A stretch of 64,000 nt of DNA from Oasisia sp. SBJ-2009 (taxonomy: Eukaryota > Annelida > Polychaeta > Sabellida > Siboglinidae). The stretch's first letter is position 1; every line of letters begins with the position of its first letter. The DNA lies in contig OZ024857.1 in assembly GCA_964017155.1 (NCBI GenBank), positions 32,779,542-32,843,541 on the forward strand, written 5' to 3'. Positions 10,810-22,549 of this stretch are shown here, piece by piece. The notes below the pieces were generated by a model, which was not told where the DNA came from, ran no database searches, and worked only from the letters and a program-made list of their open reading frames with translations. Made by a program: the position numbers and the translations under genes.

Positions 10810-13800
10810 GAGGTTGGGTGGCGTGCGGAGGTTGGTTGGAAGGCGGAGGTTTGGTGAAGTGGGGAGGTTGGGTGGAGTTGGGAGGTTGGGTGAAGTGTGG
10901 AGGTTGGGTTGAGTGCGAACTTTGGGTGGAGTGCGGAGGTTGGGTGGAGTGGGGAGGTTGGGTGAAGTAGGAAGGTTGGGTGAAATGGGGAGGTTGGGTG
11001 GAGTGGGGAGGTTGGGTGGAGTGGGTAGTTTGGGTGGAGTGGTGAGGTTGGGTGATGTGGGGAGGTTGGGTGAAGTGGGGAGGTTGGGTGGAGTGGGGAG
11101 GTTGCGTGAAGTGGGGAGGTTGGGTGGAGTGAGGAGGTTGGGTGGAGTGGGGAATTTGAGTGGAGTGGGGAGGTTGGGTGATTTGGGGAGGTTGGGTGCA
11201 GTGGGGAGGTTGGGTGATGTGGGGAGGTTGGGTGAAGTGGGGAGGTTGGGTGAAACGGGGAGGTTGGGTTGAGTGGAAAGTTGTTTGAAGTGGGGAAGTT
11301 GTGTGGAGTGCGGAGGTTGGGTGGAGTGCGGAGTTTGGGTGAAGTGGGGAGGTTGGGTGGAATGGGGAGGTTGAGTGGAGTGAGGAGGTTGGGTGGAGTG
11401 GGGAGTTTGAGTGGAGTGAGGAGGTTGGGTGATTTCGGGAGGTTGGGTGCAGCGCGGAGGTTGGGTGATGTGGAGAGGTTGGGTTGAGTGGGGAGGTTGT
11501 ATGAAGTGGAGAAGTTGTGTGGAGTGCGGAGGTTTATGTGGAGTGCGGAGGTTGCTTGCAGTGCGGAAGTTGGGCGGAGTGCGGAAGTTGGGTGGAGTGC
11601 GGAGGTTGGGTGAAGTGGGGAGGTTGGGTGGAGTGGGGAGGTTGGGTGGAGGGCGGAGGTTGGGTGGAGTGGTGTGGTTGGGTGGAGTGCGTAGGTTGGG
11701 AGGAGTGGGGAGGTTGGGTGGAGTTGGCAGGTTCGATGGCGTGGGGAGGTTCGGTGGTGTTCGGAGGTTGGGTGGAGCGCGGAGGTTGGGTGGAGCGCGG
11801 AAGTTGCGTGGAGTACGGAAGTTGGGTGGTGTGCGGAAGTTGGGTGGAGTGCGGAAGTTGGCTGGAGTGCTGAATTTGGGTTGAGAGCAGAGGTTGGGTG
11901 GAGTGCGGAAGTTGGGTGGAATGCGGAAGTTGGGTGGAGTGCGGATGTTGGGTGGAGTGCGGAAGTTGTTTGGAGTGCGGAGATTGGGTGGAATGCGGAG
12001 GTTGGATGGAGTGCGAAGGTTGGGTGAAGTGGGGAGGTTGGGTGGAGGGCGGAGGTTGGGTGAAGTGGTGTGGTTGGGTGGAGTGGGGAGGTTGGGTGAA
12101 GTGGGGAGGTTGGGTGGAGTGAGGAGGTTGGGTGAAGTTGGGAGGTTGGGTGAAGTGGGGAGGTTGGGTGGAGTGGGGAGGTTGGGTGAAGTGGGGAGGT
12201 TGGGTGAAGTGGGGAGGTTGCGTGGAGTGGGGAGGTTGGGTGAAGTGGGGAGTTTGGGTGGAGTGAGGAGGTTGGGTAGAGTGGGGAGATTGGGTGAAGT
12301 GGGGAAGTTGGGTGGAGTGCGGATATTGGGTGGAGTGGGGAGGTTGGGTGAAGTAGGAAGGTTGGGTGAAATGGGGAGGTTGGGTGCAGTGGGGAGGTTG
12401 GGTGGAGTGGGTAGTTTGGGTGGAGTGGTGAGGTTGGGTGATGTGGGGAGGTTGGGTGAAGTGGGGAGGTTGGGTGGAGTAGGGAGGTTGTGTGAAATGG
12501 GGAGGTTGGGTGGAGTGAGGAGGTAGGGTGGAGTGGGGAATTTGAGTGGAGTGGGGAGGTTGGGTGATTTGGGGAGGTTGGGTGCAGTGGGGAGGTTGGG
12601 TGATGTGGGGAGGTTGGGTGAAGTGGGGAGGTTGGGTGAAACGGGGAGGTTGGGTTGAGTGGAAAGTTGTTTGAAGTGGGGAAGTTGTGTGGAGTGCGGA
12701 GGTTGGGTGGAGTGCGGAGTTTGGGTGAAGTGGGGAGGTTGGGTGGAATGGGGAGGTTGAGTGGAGTGAGGAGGTTGGGTGGAGTGGGGAGTTTGAGTGG
12801 AGTGAGGAGGTTGGGTGATTTCGGGAGGTTGGGTGCAGCGCGGAGGTTGGGTGATGTGGAGAGGTTGGGTTGAGTGGGGAGGTTGTATGAAGTGGAGAAG
12901 TTGTGTGGAGTGCGGAGGTTTATGTGGAGTGCGGAGGTTGCTTGCAGTGCGGAAGTTGGGCGGAGTGCGGAAGTTGGGTGGAGTGCGGAGGTTGGGTGAA
13001 GTGGGGAGGTTGGGTGGAGTGGGGAGGTTGGGTGGAGGGCGGAGGTTGGGTGGAGTGGTGTGGTTGGGTGGAGTGCGTAGGTTGGGAAGAGTGGGGAGGT
13101 TGGGTGGAGTTGGCAGGTTCGATGGCGTGGGGAGGTTCGGTGGTGTTCGGAGGTTGGGTGGAGCGCGGAGGTTGGGTGGAGCGCGGAAGTTGCGTGGAGT
13201 ACGGAAGTTGGGTGGTGTGCGGAAGTTGGGTGGAGTGCGGAAGTTGGCAGGAGTGCTGAATTTGGGTTGAGAGCAGAGGTTGGGTGGAGTGCGGAAGTTG
13301 GGTGGAATGCGGAAGTTGGGTGGAGTGCGGATGTTGGGTGGAGTGCGGAAGTTGTTTGGAGTGCGGAGATTGGGTGGAATGCGGAGGTTGGATGGAGTGC
13401 GAAGGTTGGGTGAAGTGGGGAGGTTGGGTGGAGGGCGGAGGTTGGGTGAAGTGGTGTGGTTGGGTGGAGTGGGGAGGTTGGGTGAAGTGGGGAGGTTGGG
13501 TGGAGTGAGGAGGTTGGGTGAAGTTGGGAGGTTGGGTGAAGTGGGGAGGTTGGGTGGAGTGGGGAGGTTGGGTGAAGTGGGGAGGTTGGGTGAAGTGGGG
13601 AGGTTGCGTGGAGTGGGGAGGTTGGGTGAAGTGGGGAGTTTGGGTGGAGTGAGGAGGTTGGGTAGAGTGGGGAGATTGGGTGAAGTGGGGAAGTTGGGTG
13701 GAGTGCGGAGATTGGGTGGAATGCGGAGGTTGGATGGAGTGCGAAGGTTGGGTGAAGTGGGGAGGTTGGGTGGAGTGGGGAGGTTGGGTGAAGTGGAGAA

Positions 13801-16679
13801 GTTGTGTGGAGTGCGGAGGTTTACGTGGAGTGCGGAGGTTGCATGGAGTGCGGAAGTTGGGTGGAGGGCGGAAGTTGGGTGGAGTGCGGAGGTTGGGTGA
13901 AGTGGGGAGGTTGGGTGGAGTGGGGAGGTTGGGTGGAGGGCGGAGGTTGGGTGGAGTGGTGTGGTTGGGTGGAGTGGGGAGGTTGGGTGAAGTGGGGAGG
14001 TTGGGTGGAGTGAGGAGATTGGGTGAAGTTGGGAGGTTGGGTGAAGTGGGGAGGTTGGGTGGAGTGGGGAGGTTGGGTGAAGTGGGGAGGTTGGGTGAAG
14101 TGGGGAGGTTGCGTGGACTGGGGAGGTTGGGTGAAGTGGGGAGGTTGGGTGGAGTGAGGAGGTTGGGTAGAGTGGGGAGATTGGGTGAAGTGGGGAAGTT
14201 GGGTGGAGTGGGGAGGTTGGGTGAAGGGCGGAGGTTGGGTGGAGGGCGGAGGTTGGGTGGAGTGGGGAGGTTGCTTGGGGTGGGGAGATTGGGTGGAGTG
14301 GGGAGGTTCGGTGAAGTGGGGAGGTTGGGTGGAGTGGGGAGGTTGGGTGTAGTGCGGAAGTTGTGTGGAGTGCGGAGGTTGGGTGGAGTTCGGAGGTTGG
14401 ATGGAGTGCGGAAGTTGGGTGGAGTGCGGAAGTTGGGTGTAGTACGGAAGTTGGGTGGAGTGCGGAGATTAGGTGGAGTGCGGAAGTTGGTTCGAGTGCG
14501 GAGGTTGGGTGGCGTGCGGAGGTTGGTTGGAAGGCGGAGGTTTGGTGAAGTGGGGAGGTTGGGTGGAGTTGGGAGGTTGGGTGAAGTGTGGAGGTTGGGT
14601 TGAGTGCGAACTTTGGGTGGAGTGCGGAGGTTGGGTGGAGTGGGGAGGTTGGGTGAAGTAGGAAGGTTGGGTGAAATGGGGAGGTTGGGTGGAGTGGGGA
14701 GGTTGGGTGGAGTGGGTAGTTTGGGTGGAGTGGGGAGGTTGGGTGATGTCGGGAGGTTGGGTGAAGTGGGCAGGTTGCGTGGAGTGGGGAGGTTGTGTGA
14801 AGTGGGGAGGTTGGGTGGAGTGAGGAGGTTGGGTGGAGTGGGGAATTTGAGTGGAGTGGGGAGGTTGGGTGATCTGGGGAGGTTGGGTGCAGTGGGGAGG
14901 TTGGGTGATGTGGGGAGGTTGGGTGAAGTGGGGAGGTTGGGTGAAATGGGGAGGTTGGGTTGAGTGGAAAGTTGTTTGAAGTGGGGAAGTTGTGTGGAGT
15001 GCGGAGGTTGGGTGGAGTTCGGAGGTTGGGTGAAGTGGGGAGGTTGGGTGGAGTGGGGAGGTTGAGTGGAGTGAGGAGGTTGGGTGGAGTGGGGAGTTTG
15101 AGTGGAGTGAGGAGGTTGGGTGATTTCGGGAGGTTGGGTGCAGCGCGGAGGTTGGGTGATGTGGAGAGTTTGGGTTGAGTGGGGAGGTTGTATGAAGTGG
15201 AGAAGTTGTGTGGAGTGCGGAGGTTTATGTGGAGTGCGGAGGTTGCATGCAGTGCGGAAGTTGGGCGGAGTGCGGAAGTTGGGTGGAGTGCGGAGGTTGG
15301 GTGAAGTGGGGAGGTTGGGTGGAGTGGGGAGGTTGGGTGGAGGGCGGAGGTTGGGTGGAGTGGTGTGGTTGGGTGGAGTGCGTAGGTTGGGAGGAGTGGG
15401 GAGGTTGGGTGGAGTTGGCAGGTTGGATGGCGTGGGGAGGTTCGGTGGTGTTCGGAGGTTGGGTGGAGCGCGGAGGTTGGGTGGAGCGCGGAAGTTGCGT
15501 GGAGTACGGAAGTTGGGTGGTGTGCGGAAGTTGGGTGGAGTGCGGAAGTTGGCTGGAGTGCTGAGTTTGGATTGAGAGCAGAGGTTGGGTGGAGTGCGGA
15601 AGTTGGGTGGAATGCGGAAGTTGGGTGGAGTGCGGATGTTGGGTGGAGTGCGGAGGTTGTTTGGAGTGCGGAGATTGGGTGGAATGCGGAGGTTGGATGG
15701 AGTGCGAAGGTTGGGTGAAGTGGGGAGGTTGGGTGGAGGGCGGAGGTTGGGTGGAGTGGTGTGGTTGGGTGGAGTGGGGAGGTTGGGTGAAGTGGGGAGG
15801 TTGGGTGGTGTGAGGAGGTTGGGTGAAGTTGGGAGGTTGGGTGAAGTGGGGAGGTTGGGTGGAGTGGGGAGGTTGGGTGAAGTGGGGAGGTTGGGTGAAG
15901 TGGGGAGGTTGCGTGGAGTGGGGAGGTTGGGTGAAGTGGGGAGTTTCGGTGGAGTGAGGAGGTTGGGTAGAGTGGGGAGATTGGGTGAAGTGGGGAAGTT
16001 GGGTGGAGTGCGGAGATTGGGTGGAATGCGGAGGTTGGATGGAGTGCGAAGGTTGGGTGAAGTGGGGAGGTTGGGTGGAGTGGGGAGGTTGGGTGAAGTG
16101 GAGAAGTTGTGTGGAGTGCGGAGGTTTATGTGGAGTGCGGAGGTTGCATGGAGTGCGGAAGTTGGGTGGAGGGCGGAAGTTGGGTGGAGTTCGGAGGTTG
16201 GTTGAAGTGGGGAGGTTGGGTGGAGTGGGGAGGTTGGGTGGAGGGCGGAGGTTGGGTGGAGTGGTGTGGTTGGGTGGAGTGGGGAGGTTGGGTGAAGTGG
16301 GGAGGTTGGGTGGAGTGAGGAGGTTGGGTGAAGTTGGGAGGTTGGGTGAAGTGGGGAGGTTGGGTGGAGTGGGGAGGTTGGGTGAAGTGGGGAGGTTGCG
16401 TGAAGTGGGGAGGTTGCGTGGAGTGGGGAGGTTGGGTGAAGTGGGGAGGTTGGGTGGAGTGAGGAGGTTGGGTAGAGTGGGGAGATTGGGTGAAGTGGGG
16501 AAGTTGGGTGGAGTGGGGAGGTTGGGTGAAGGGCGGAGGTTGCGTGGAGTGCGGAGGTTGGGTGGAGTTCGGAGGTTGGATGGAGTGCGGAAGTTGGGTG
16601 GAGTGCGGAAGTTGGGTGTAGTACGGAAGTTGGGTGGAGTGCGGAGGTTAGGTGGAGTGCGGAAGTTGGTTCGAGTGCA
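10810..16679 (+). repeat. 5,870-bp super-repeat, copy A
   Basis: This is the first copy of a 5,870-bp unit repeated in tandem. It contains three internal HORs, with the 17-bp landmark at 11277, 12663 and 14968, giving internal steps of 1386, 2305 and then 2179 bp to the next copy. Its start is set by a difference from copy B (G at 10809 against A at 16679). Agreement actually continues leftward to about 10.68 kb apart from that base, so the edge is soft. The only other difference from copy B that I noticed by eye is T at 12174 against A at 18044. The last HOR lacks seven monomers (126 bp) relative to copy C. Confidence 0.88.
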
Positions 16680-19600
16680 GAGGTTGGGTGGCGTGCGGAG
16701 GTTGGTTGGAAGGCGGAGGTTTGGTGAAGTGGGGAGGTTGGGTGGAGTTGGGAGGTTGGGTGAAGTGTGGAGGTTGGGTTGAGTGCGAACTTTGGGTGGA
16801 GTGCGGAGGTTGGGTGGAGTGGGGAGGTTGGGTGAAGTAGGAAGGTTGGGTGAAATGGGGAGGTTGGGTGGAGTGGGGAGGTTGGGTGGAGTGGGTAGTT
16901 TGGGTGGAGTGGTGAGGTTGGGTGATGTGGGGAGGTTGGGTGAAGTGGGGAGGTTGGGTGGAGTGGGGAGGTTGCGTGAAGTGGGGAGGTTGGGTGGAGT
17001 GAGGAGGTTGGGTGGAGTGGGGAATTTGAGTGGAGTGGGGAGGTTGGGTGATTTGGGGAGGTTGGGTGCAGTGGGGAGGTTGGGTGATGTGGGGAGGTTG
17101 GGTGAAGTGGGGAGGTTGGGTGAAACGGGGAGGTTGGGTTGAGTGGAAAGTTGTTTGAAGTGGGGAAGTTGTGTGGAGTGCGGAGGTTGGGTGGAGTGCG
17201 GAGTTTGGGTGAAGTGGGGAGGTTGGGTGGAATGGGGAGGTTGAGTGGAGTGAGGAGGTTGGGTGGAGTGGGGAGTTTGAGTGGAGTGAGGAGGTTGGGT
17301 GATTTCGGGAGGTTGGGTGCAGCGCGGAGGTTGGGTGATGTGGAGAGGTTGGGTTGAGTGGGGAGGTTGTATGAAGTGGAGAAGTTGTGTGGAGTGCGGA
17401 GGTTTATGTGGAGTGCGGAGGTTGCTTGCAGTGCGGAAGTTGGGCGGAGTGCGGAAGTTGGGTGGAGTGCGGAGGTTGGGTGAAGTGGGGAGGTTGGGTG
17501 GAGTGGGGAGGTTGGGTGGAGGGCGGAGGTTGGGTGGAGTGGTGTGGTTGGGTGGAGTGCGTAGGTTGGGAGGAGTGGGGAGGTTGGGTGGAGTTGGCAG
17601 GTTCGATGGCGTGGGGAGGTTCGGTGGTGTTCGGAGGTTGGGTGGAGCGCGGAGGTTGGGTGGAGCGCGGAAGTTGCGTGGAGTACGGAAGTTGGGTGGT
17701 GTGCGGAAGTTGGGTGGAGTGCGGAAGTTGGCTGGAGTGCTGAATTTGGGTTGAGAGCAGAGGTTGGGTGGAGTGCGGAAGTTGGGTGGAATGCGGAAGT
17801 TGGGTGGAGTGCGGATGTTGGGTGGAGTGCGGAAGTTGTTTGGAGTGCGGAGATTGGGTGGAATGCGGAGGTTGGATGGAGTGCGAAGGTTGGGTGAAGT
17901 GGGGAGGTTGGGTGGAGGGCGGAGGTTGGGTGAAGTGGTGTGGTTGGGTGGAGTGGGGAGGTTGGGTGAAGTGGGGAGGTTGGGTGGAGTGAGGAGGTTG
18001 GGTGAAGTTGGGAGGTTGGGTGAAGTGGGGAGGTTGGGTGGAGAGGGGAGGTTGGGTGAAGTGGGGAGGTTGGGTGAAGTGGGGAGGTTGCGTGGAGTGG
18101 GGAGGTTGGGTGAAGTGGGGAGTTTGGGTGGAGTGAGGAGGTTGGGTAGAGTGGGGAGATTGGGTGAAGTGGGGAAGTTGGGTGGAGTGCGGATATTGGG
18201 TGGAGTGGGGAGGTTGGGTGAAGTAGGAAGGTTGGGTGAAATGGGGAGGTTGGGTGCAGTGGGGAGGTTGGGTGGAGTGGGTAGTTTGGGTGGAGTGGTG
18301 AGGTTGGGTGATGTGGGGAGGTTGGGTGAAGTGGGGAGGTTGGGTGGAGTAGGGAGGTTGTGTGAAATGGGGAGGTTGGGTGGAGTGAGGAGGTAGGGTG
18401 GAGTGGGGAATTTGAGTGGAGTGGGGAGGTTGGGTGATTTGGGGAGGTTGGGTGCAGTGGGGAGGTTGGGTGATGTGGGGAGGTTGGGTGAAGTGGGGAG
18501 GTTGGGTGAAACGGGGAGGTTGGGTTGAGTGGAAAGTTGTTTGAAGTGGGGAAGTTGTGTGGAGTGCGGAGGTTGGGTGGAGTGCGGAGTTTGGGTGAAG
18601 TGGGGAGGTTGGGTGGAATGGGGAGGTTGAGTGGAGTGAGGAGGTTGGGTGGAGTGGGGAGTTTGAGTGGAGTGAGGAGGTTGGGTGATTTCGGGAGGTT
18701 GGGTGCAGCGCGGAGGTTGGGTGATGTGGAGAGGTTGGGTTGAGTGGGGAGGTTGTATGAAGTGGAGAAGTTGTGTGGAGTGCGGAGGTTTATGTGGAGT
18801 GCGGAGGTTGCTTGCAGTGCGGAAGTTGGGCGGAGTGCGGAAGTTGGGTGGAGTGCGGAGGTTGGGTGAAGTGGGGAGGTTGGGTGGAGTGGGGAGGTTG
18901 GGTGGAGGGCGGAGGTTGGGTGGAGTGGTGTGGTTGGGTGGAGTGCGTAGGTTGGGAAGAGTGGGGAGGTTGGGTGGAGTTGGCAGGTTCGATGGCGTGG
19001 GGAGGTTCGGTGGTGTTCGGAGGTTGGGTGGAGCGCGGAGGTTGGGTGGAGCGCGGAAGTTGCGTGGAGTACGGAAGTTGGGTGGTGTGCGGAAGTTGGG
19101 TGGAGTGCGGAAGTTGGCAGGAGTGCTGAATTTGGGTTGAGAGCAGAGGTTGGGTGGAGTGCGGAAGTTGGGTGGAATGCGGAAGTTGGGTGGAGTGCGG
19201 ATGTTGGGTGGAGTGCGGAAGTTGTTTGGAGTGCGGAGATTGGGTGGAATGCGGAGGTTGGATGGAGTGCGAAGGTTGGGTGAAGTGGGGAGGTTGGGTG
19301 GAGGGCGGAGGTTGGGTGAAGTGGTGTGGTTGGGTGGAGTGGGGAGGTTGGGTGAAGTGGGGAGGTTGGGTGGAGTGAGGAGGTTGGGTGAAGTTGGGAG
19401 GTTGGGTGAAGTGGGGAGGTTGGGTGGAGTGGGGAGGTTGGGTGAAGTGGGGAGGTTGGGTGAAGTGGGGAGGTTGCGTGGAGTGGGGAGGTTGGGTGAA
19501 GTGGGGAGTTTGGGTGGAGTGAGGAGGTTGGGTAGAGTGGGGAGATTGGGTGAAGTGGGGAAGTTGGGTGGAGTGCGGAGATTGGGTGGAATGCGGAGGT

Positions 19601-22549
19601 TGGATGGAGTGCGAAGGTTGGGTGAAGTGGGGAGGTTGGGTGGAGTGGGGAGGTTGGGTGAAGTGGAGAAGTTGTGTGGAGTGCGGAGGTTTACGTGGAG
19701 TGCGGAGGTTGCATGGAGTGCGGAAGTTGGGTGGAGGGCGGAAGTTGGGTGGAGTGCGGAGGTTGGGTGAAGTGGGGAGGTTGGGTGGAGTGGGGAGGTT
19801 GGGTGGAGGGCGGAGGTTGGGTGGAGTGGTGTGGTTGGGTGGAGTGGGGAGGTTGGGTGAAGTGGGGAGGTTGGGTGGAGTGAGGAGATTGGGTGAAGTT
19901 GGGAGGTTGGGTGAAGTGGGGAGGTTGGGTGGAGTGGGGAGGTTGGGTGAAGTGGGGAGGTTGGGTGAAGTGGGGAGGTTGCGTGGACTGGGGAGGTTGG
20001 GTGAAGTGGGGAGGTTGGGTGGAGTGAGGAGGTTGGGTAGAGTGGGGAGATTGGGTGAAGTGGGGAAGTTGGGTGGAGTGGGGAGGTTGGGTGAAGGGCG
20101 GAGGTTGGGTGGAGGGCGGAGGTTGGGTGGAGTGGGGAGGTTGCTTGGGGTGGGGAGATTGGGTGGAGTGGGGAGGTTCGGTGAAGTGGGGAGGTTGGGT
20201 GGAGTGGGGAGGTTGGGTGTAGTGCGGAAGTTGTGTGGAGTGCGGAGGTTGGGTGGAGTTCGGAGGTTGGATGGAGTGCGGAAGTTGGGTGGAGTGCGGA
20301 AGTTGGGTGTAGTACGGAAGTTGGGTGGAGTGCGGAGATTAGGTGGAGTGCGGAAGTTGGTTCGAGTGCGGAGGTTGGGTGGCGTGCGGAGGTTGGTTGG
20401 AAGGCGGAGGTTTGGTGAAGTGGGGAGGTTGGGTGGAGTTGGGAGGTTGGGTGAAGTGTGGAGGTTGGGTTGAGTGCGAACTTTGGGTGGAGTGCGGAGG
20501 TTGGGTGGAGTGGGGAGGTTGGGTGAAGTAGGAAGGTTGGGTGAAATGGGGAGGTTGGGTGGAGTGGGGAGGTTGGGTGGAGTGGGTAGTTTGGGTGGAG
20601 TGGGGAGGTTGGGTGATGTCGGGAGGTTGGGTGAAGTGGGCAGGTTGCGTGGAGTGGGGAGGTTGTGTGAAGTGGGGAGGTTGGGTGGAGTGAGGAGGTT
20701 GGGTGGAGTGGGGAATTTGAGTGGAGTGGGGAGGTTGGGTGATCTGGGGAGGTTGGGTGCAGTGGGGAGGTTGGGTGATGTGGGGAGGTTGGGTGAAGTG
20801 GGGAGGTTGGGTGAAATGGGGAGGTTGGGTTGAGTGGAAAGTTGTTTGAAGTGGGGAAGTTGTGTGGAGTGCGGAGGTTGGGTGGAGTTCGGAGGTTGGG
20901 TGAAGTGGGGAGGTTGGGTGGAGTGGGGAGGTTGAGTGGAGTGAGGAGGTTGGGTGGAGTGGGGAGTTTGAGTGGAGTGAGGAGGTTGGGTGATTTCGGG
21001 AGGTTGGGTGCAGCGCGGAGGTTGGGTGATGTGGAGAGTTTGGGTTGAGTGGGGAGGTTGTATGAAGTGGAGAAGTTGTGTGGAGTGCGGAGGTTTATGT
21101 GGAGTGCGGAGGTTGCATGCAGTGCGGAAGTTGGGCGGAGTGCGGAAGTTGGGTGGAGTGCGGAGGTTGGGTGAAGTGGGGAGGTTGGGTGGAGTGGGGA
21201 GGTTGGGTGGAGGGCGGAGGTTGGGTGGAGTGGTGTGGTTGGGTGGAGTGCGTAGGTTGGGAGGAGTGGGGAGGTTGGGTGGAGTTGGCAGGTTGGATGG
21301 CGTGGGGAGGTTCGGTGGTGTTCGGAGGTTGGGTGGAGCGCGGAGGTTGGGTGGAGCGCGGAAGTTGCGTGGAGTACGGAAGTTGGGTGGTGTGCGGAAG
21401 TTGGGTGGAGTGCGGAAGTTGGCTGGAGTGCTGAGTTTGGATTGAGAGCAGAGGTTGGGTGGAGTGCGGAAGTTGGGTGGAATGCGGAAGTTGGGTGGAG
21501 TGCGGATGTTGGGTGGAGTGCGGAGGTTGTTTGGAGTGCGGAGATTGGGTGGAATGCGGAGGTTGGATGGAGTGCGAAGGTTGGGTGAAGTGGGGAGGTT
21601 GGGTGGAGGGCGGAGGTTGGGTGGAGTGGTGTGGTTGGGTGGAGTGGGGAGGTTGGGTGAAGTGGGGAGGTTGGGTGGTGTGAGGAGGTTGGGTGAAGTT
21701 GGGAGGTTGGGTGAAGTGGGGAGGTTGGGTGGAGTGGGGAGGTTGGGTGAAGTGGGGAGGTTGGGTGAAGTGGGGAGGTTGCGTGGAGTGGGGAGGTTGG
21801 GTGAAGTGGGGAGTTTCGGTGGAGTGAGGAGGTTGGGTAGAGTGGGGAGATTGGGTGAAGTGGGGAAGTTGGGTGGAGTGCGGAGATTGGGTGGAATGCG
21901 GAGGTTGGATGGAGTGCGAAGGTTGGGTGAAGTGGGGAGGTTGGGTGGAGTGGGGAGGTTGGGTGAAGTGGAGAAGTTGTGTGGAGTGCGGAGGTTTATG
22001 TGGAGTGCGGAGGTTGCATGGAGTGCGGAAGTTGGGTGGAGGGCGGAAGTTGGGTGGAGTTCGGAGGTTGGTTGAAGTGGGGAGGTTGGGTGGAGTGGGG
22101 AGGTTGGGTGGAGGGCGGAGGTTGGGTGGAGTGGTGTGGTTGGGTGGAGTGGGGAGGTTGGGTGAAGTGGGGAGGTTGGGTGGAGTGAGGAGGTTGGGTG
22201 AAGTTGGGAGGTTGGGTGAAGTGGGGAGGTTGGGTGGAGTGGGGAGGTTGGGTGAAGTGGGGAGGTTGCGTGAAGTGGGGAGGTTGCGTGGAGTGGGGAG
22301 GTTGGGTGAAGTGGGGAGGTTGGGTGGAGTGAGGAGGTTGGGTAGAGTGGGGAGATTGGGTGAAGTGGGGAAGTTGGGTGGAGTGGGGAGGTTGGGTGAA
22401 GGGCGGAGGTTGCGTGGAGTGCGGAGGTTGGGTGGAGTTCGGAGGTTGGATGGAGTGCGGAAGTTGGGTGGAGTGCGGAAGTTGGGTGTAGTACGGAAGT
22501 TGGGTGGAGTGCGGAGGTTAGGTGGAGTGCGGAAGTTGGTTCGAGTGCA
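16680..22549 (+). repeat. 5,870-bp super-repeat, copy B
   Basis: This is the second copy of the 5,870-bp unit. Landmarks fall at 17147, 18533 and 20838, each exactly 5,870 bp after those of copy A. It shares A at 18044 with copy C (23914), where copy A has T. It shares with copy A the 126-bp deletion in the final HOR, around 22.42 kb, which copy C lacks. Such near-identity over almost 6 kb of a fast-evolving 18-bp satellite implies very recent duplication or gene conversion, or else an assembly duplication. Confidence 0.88.
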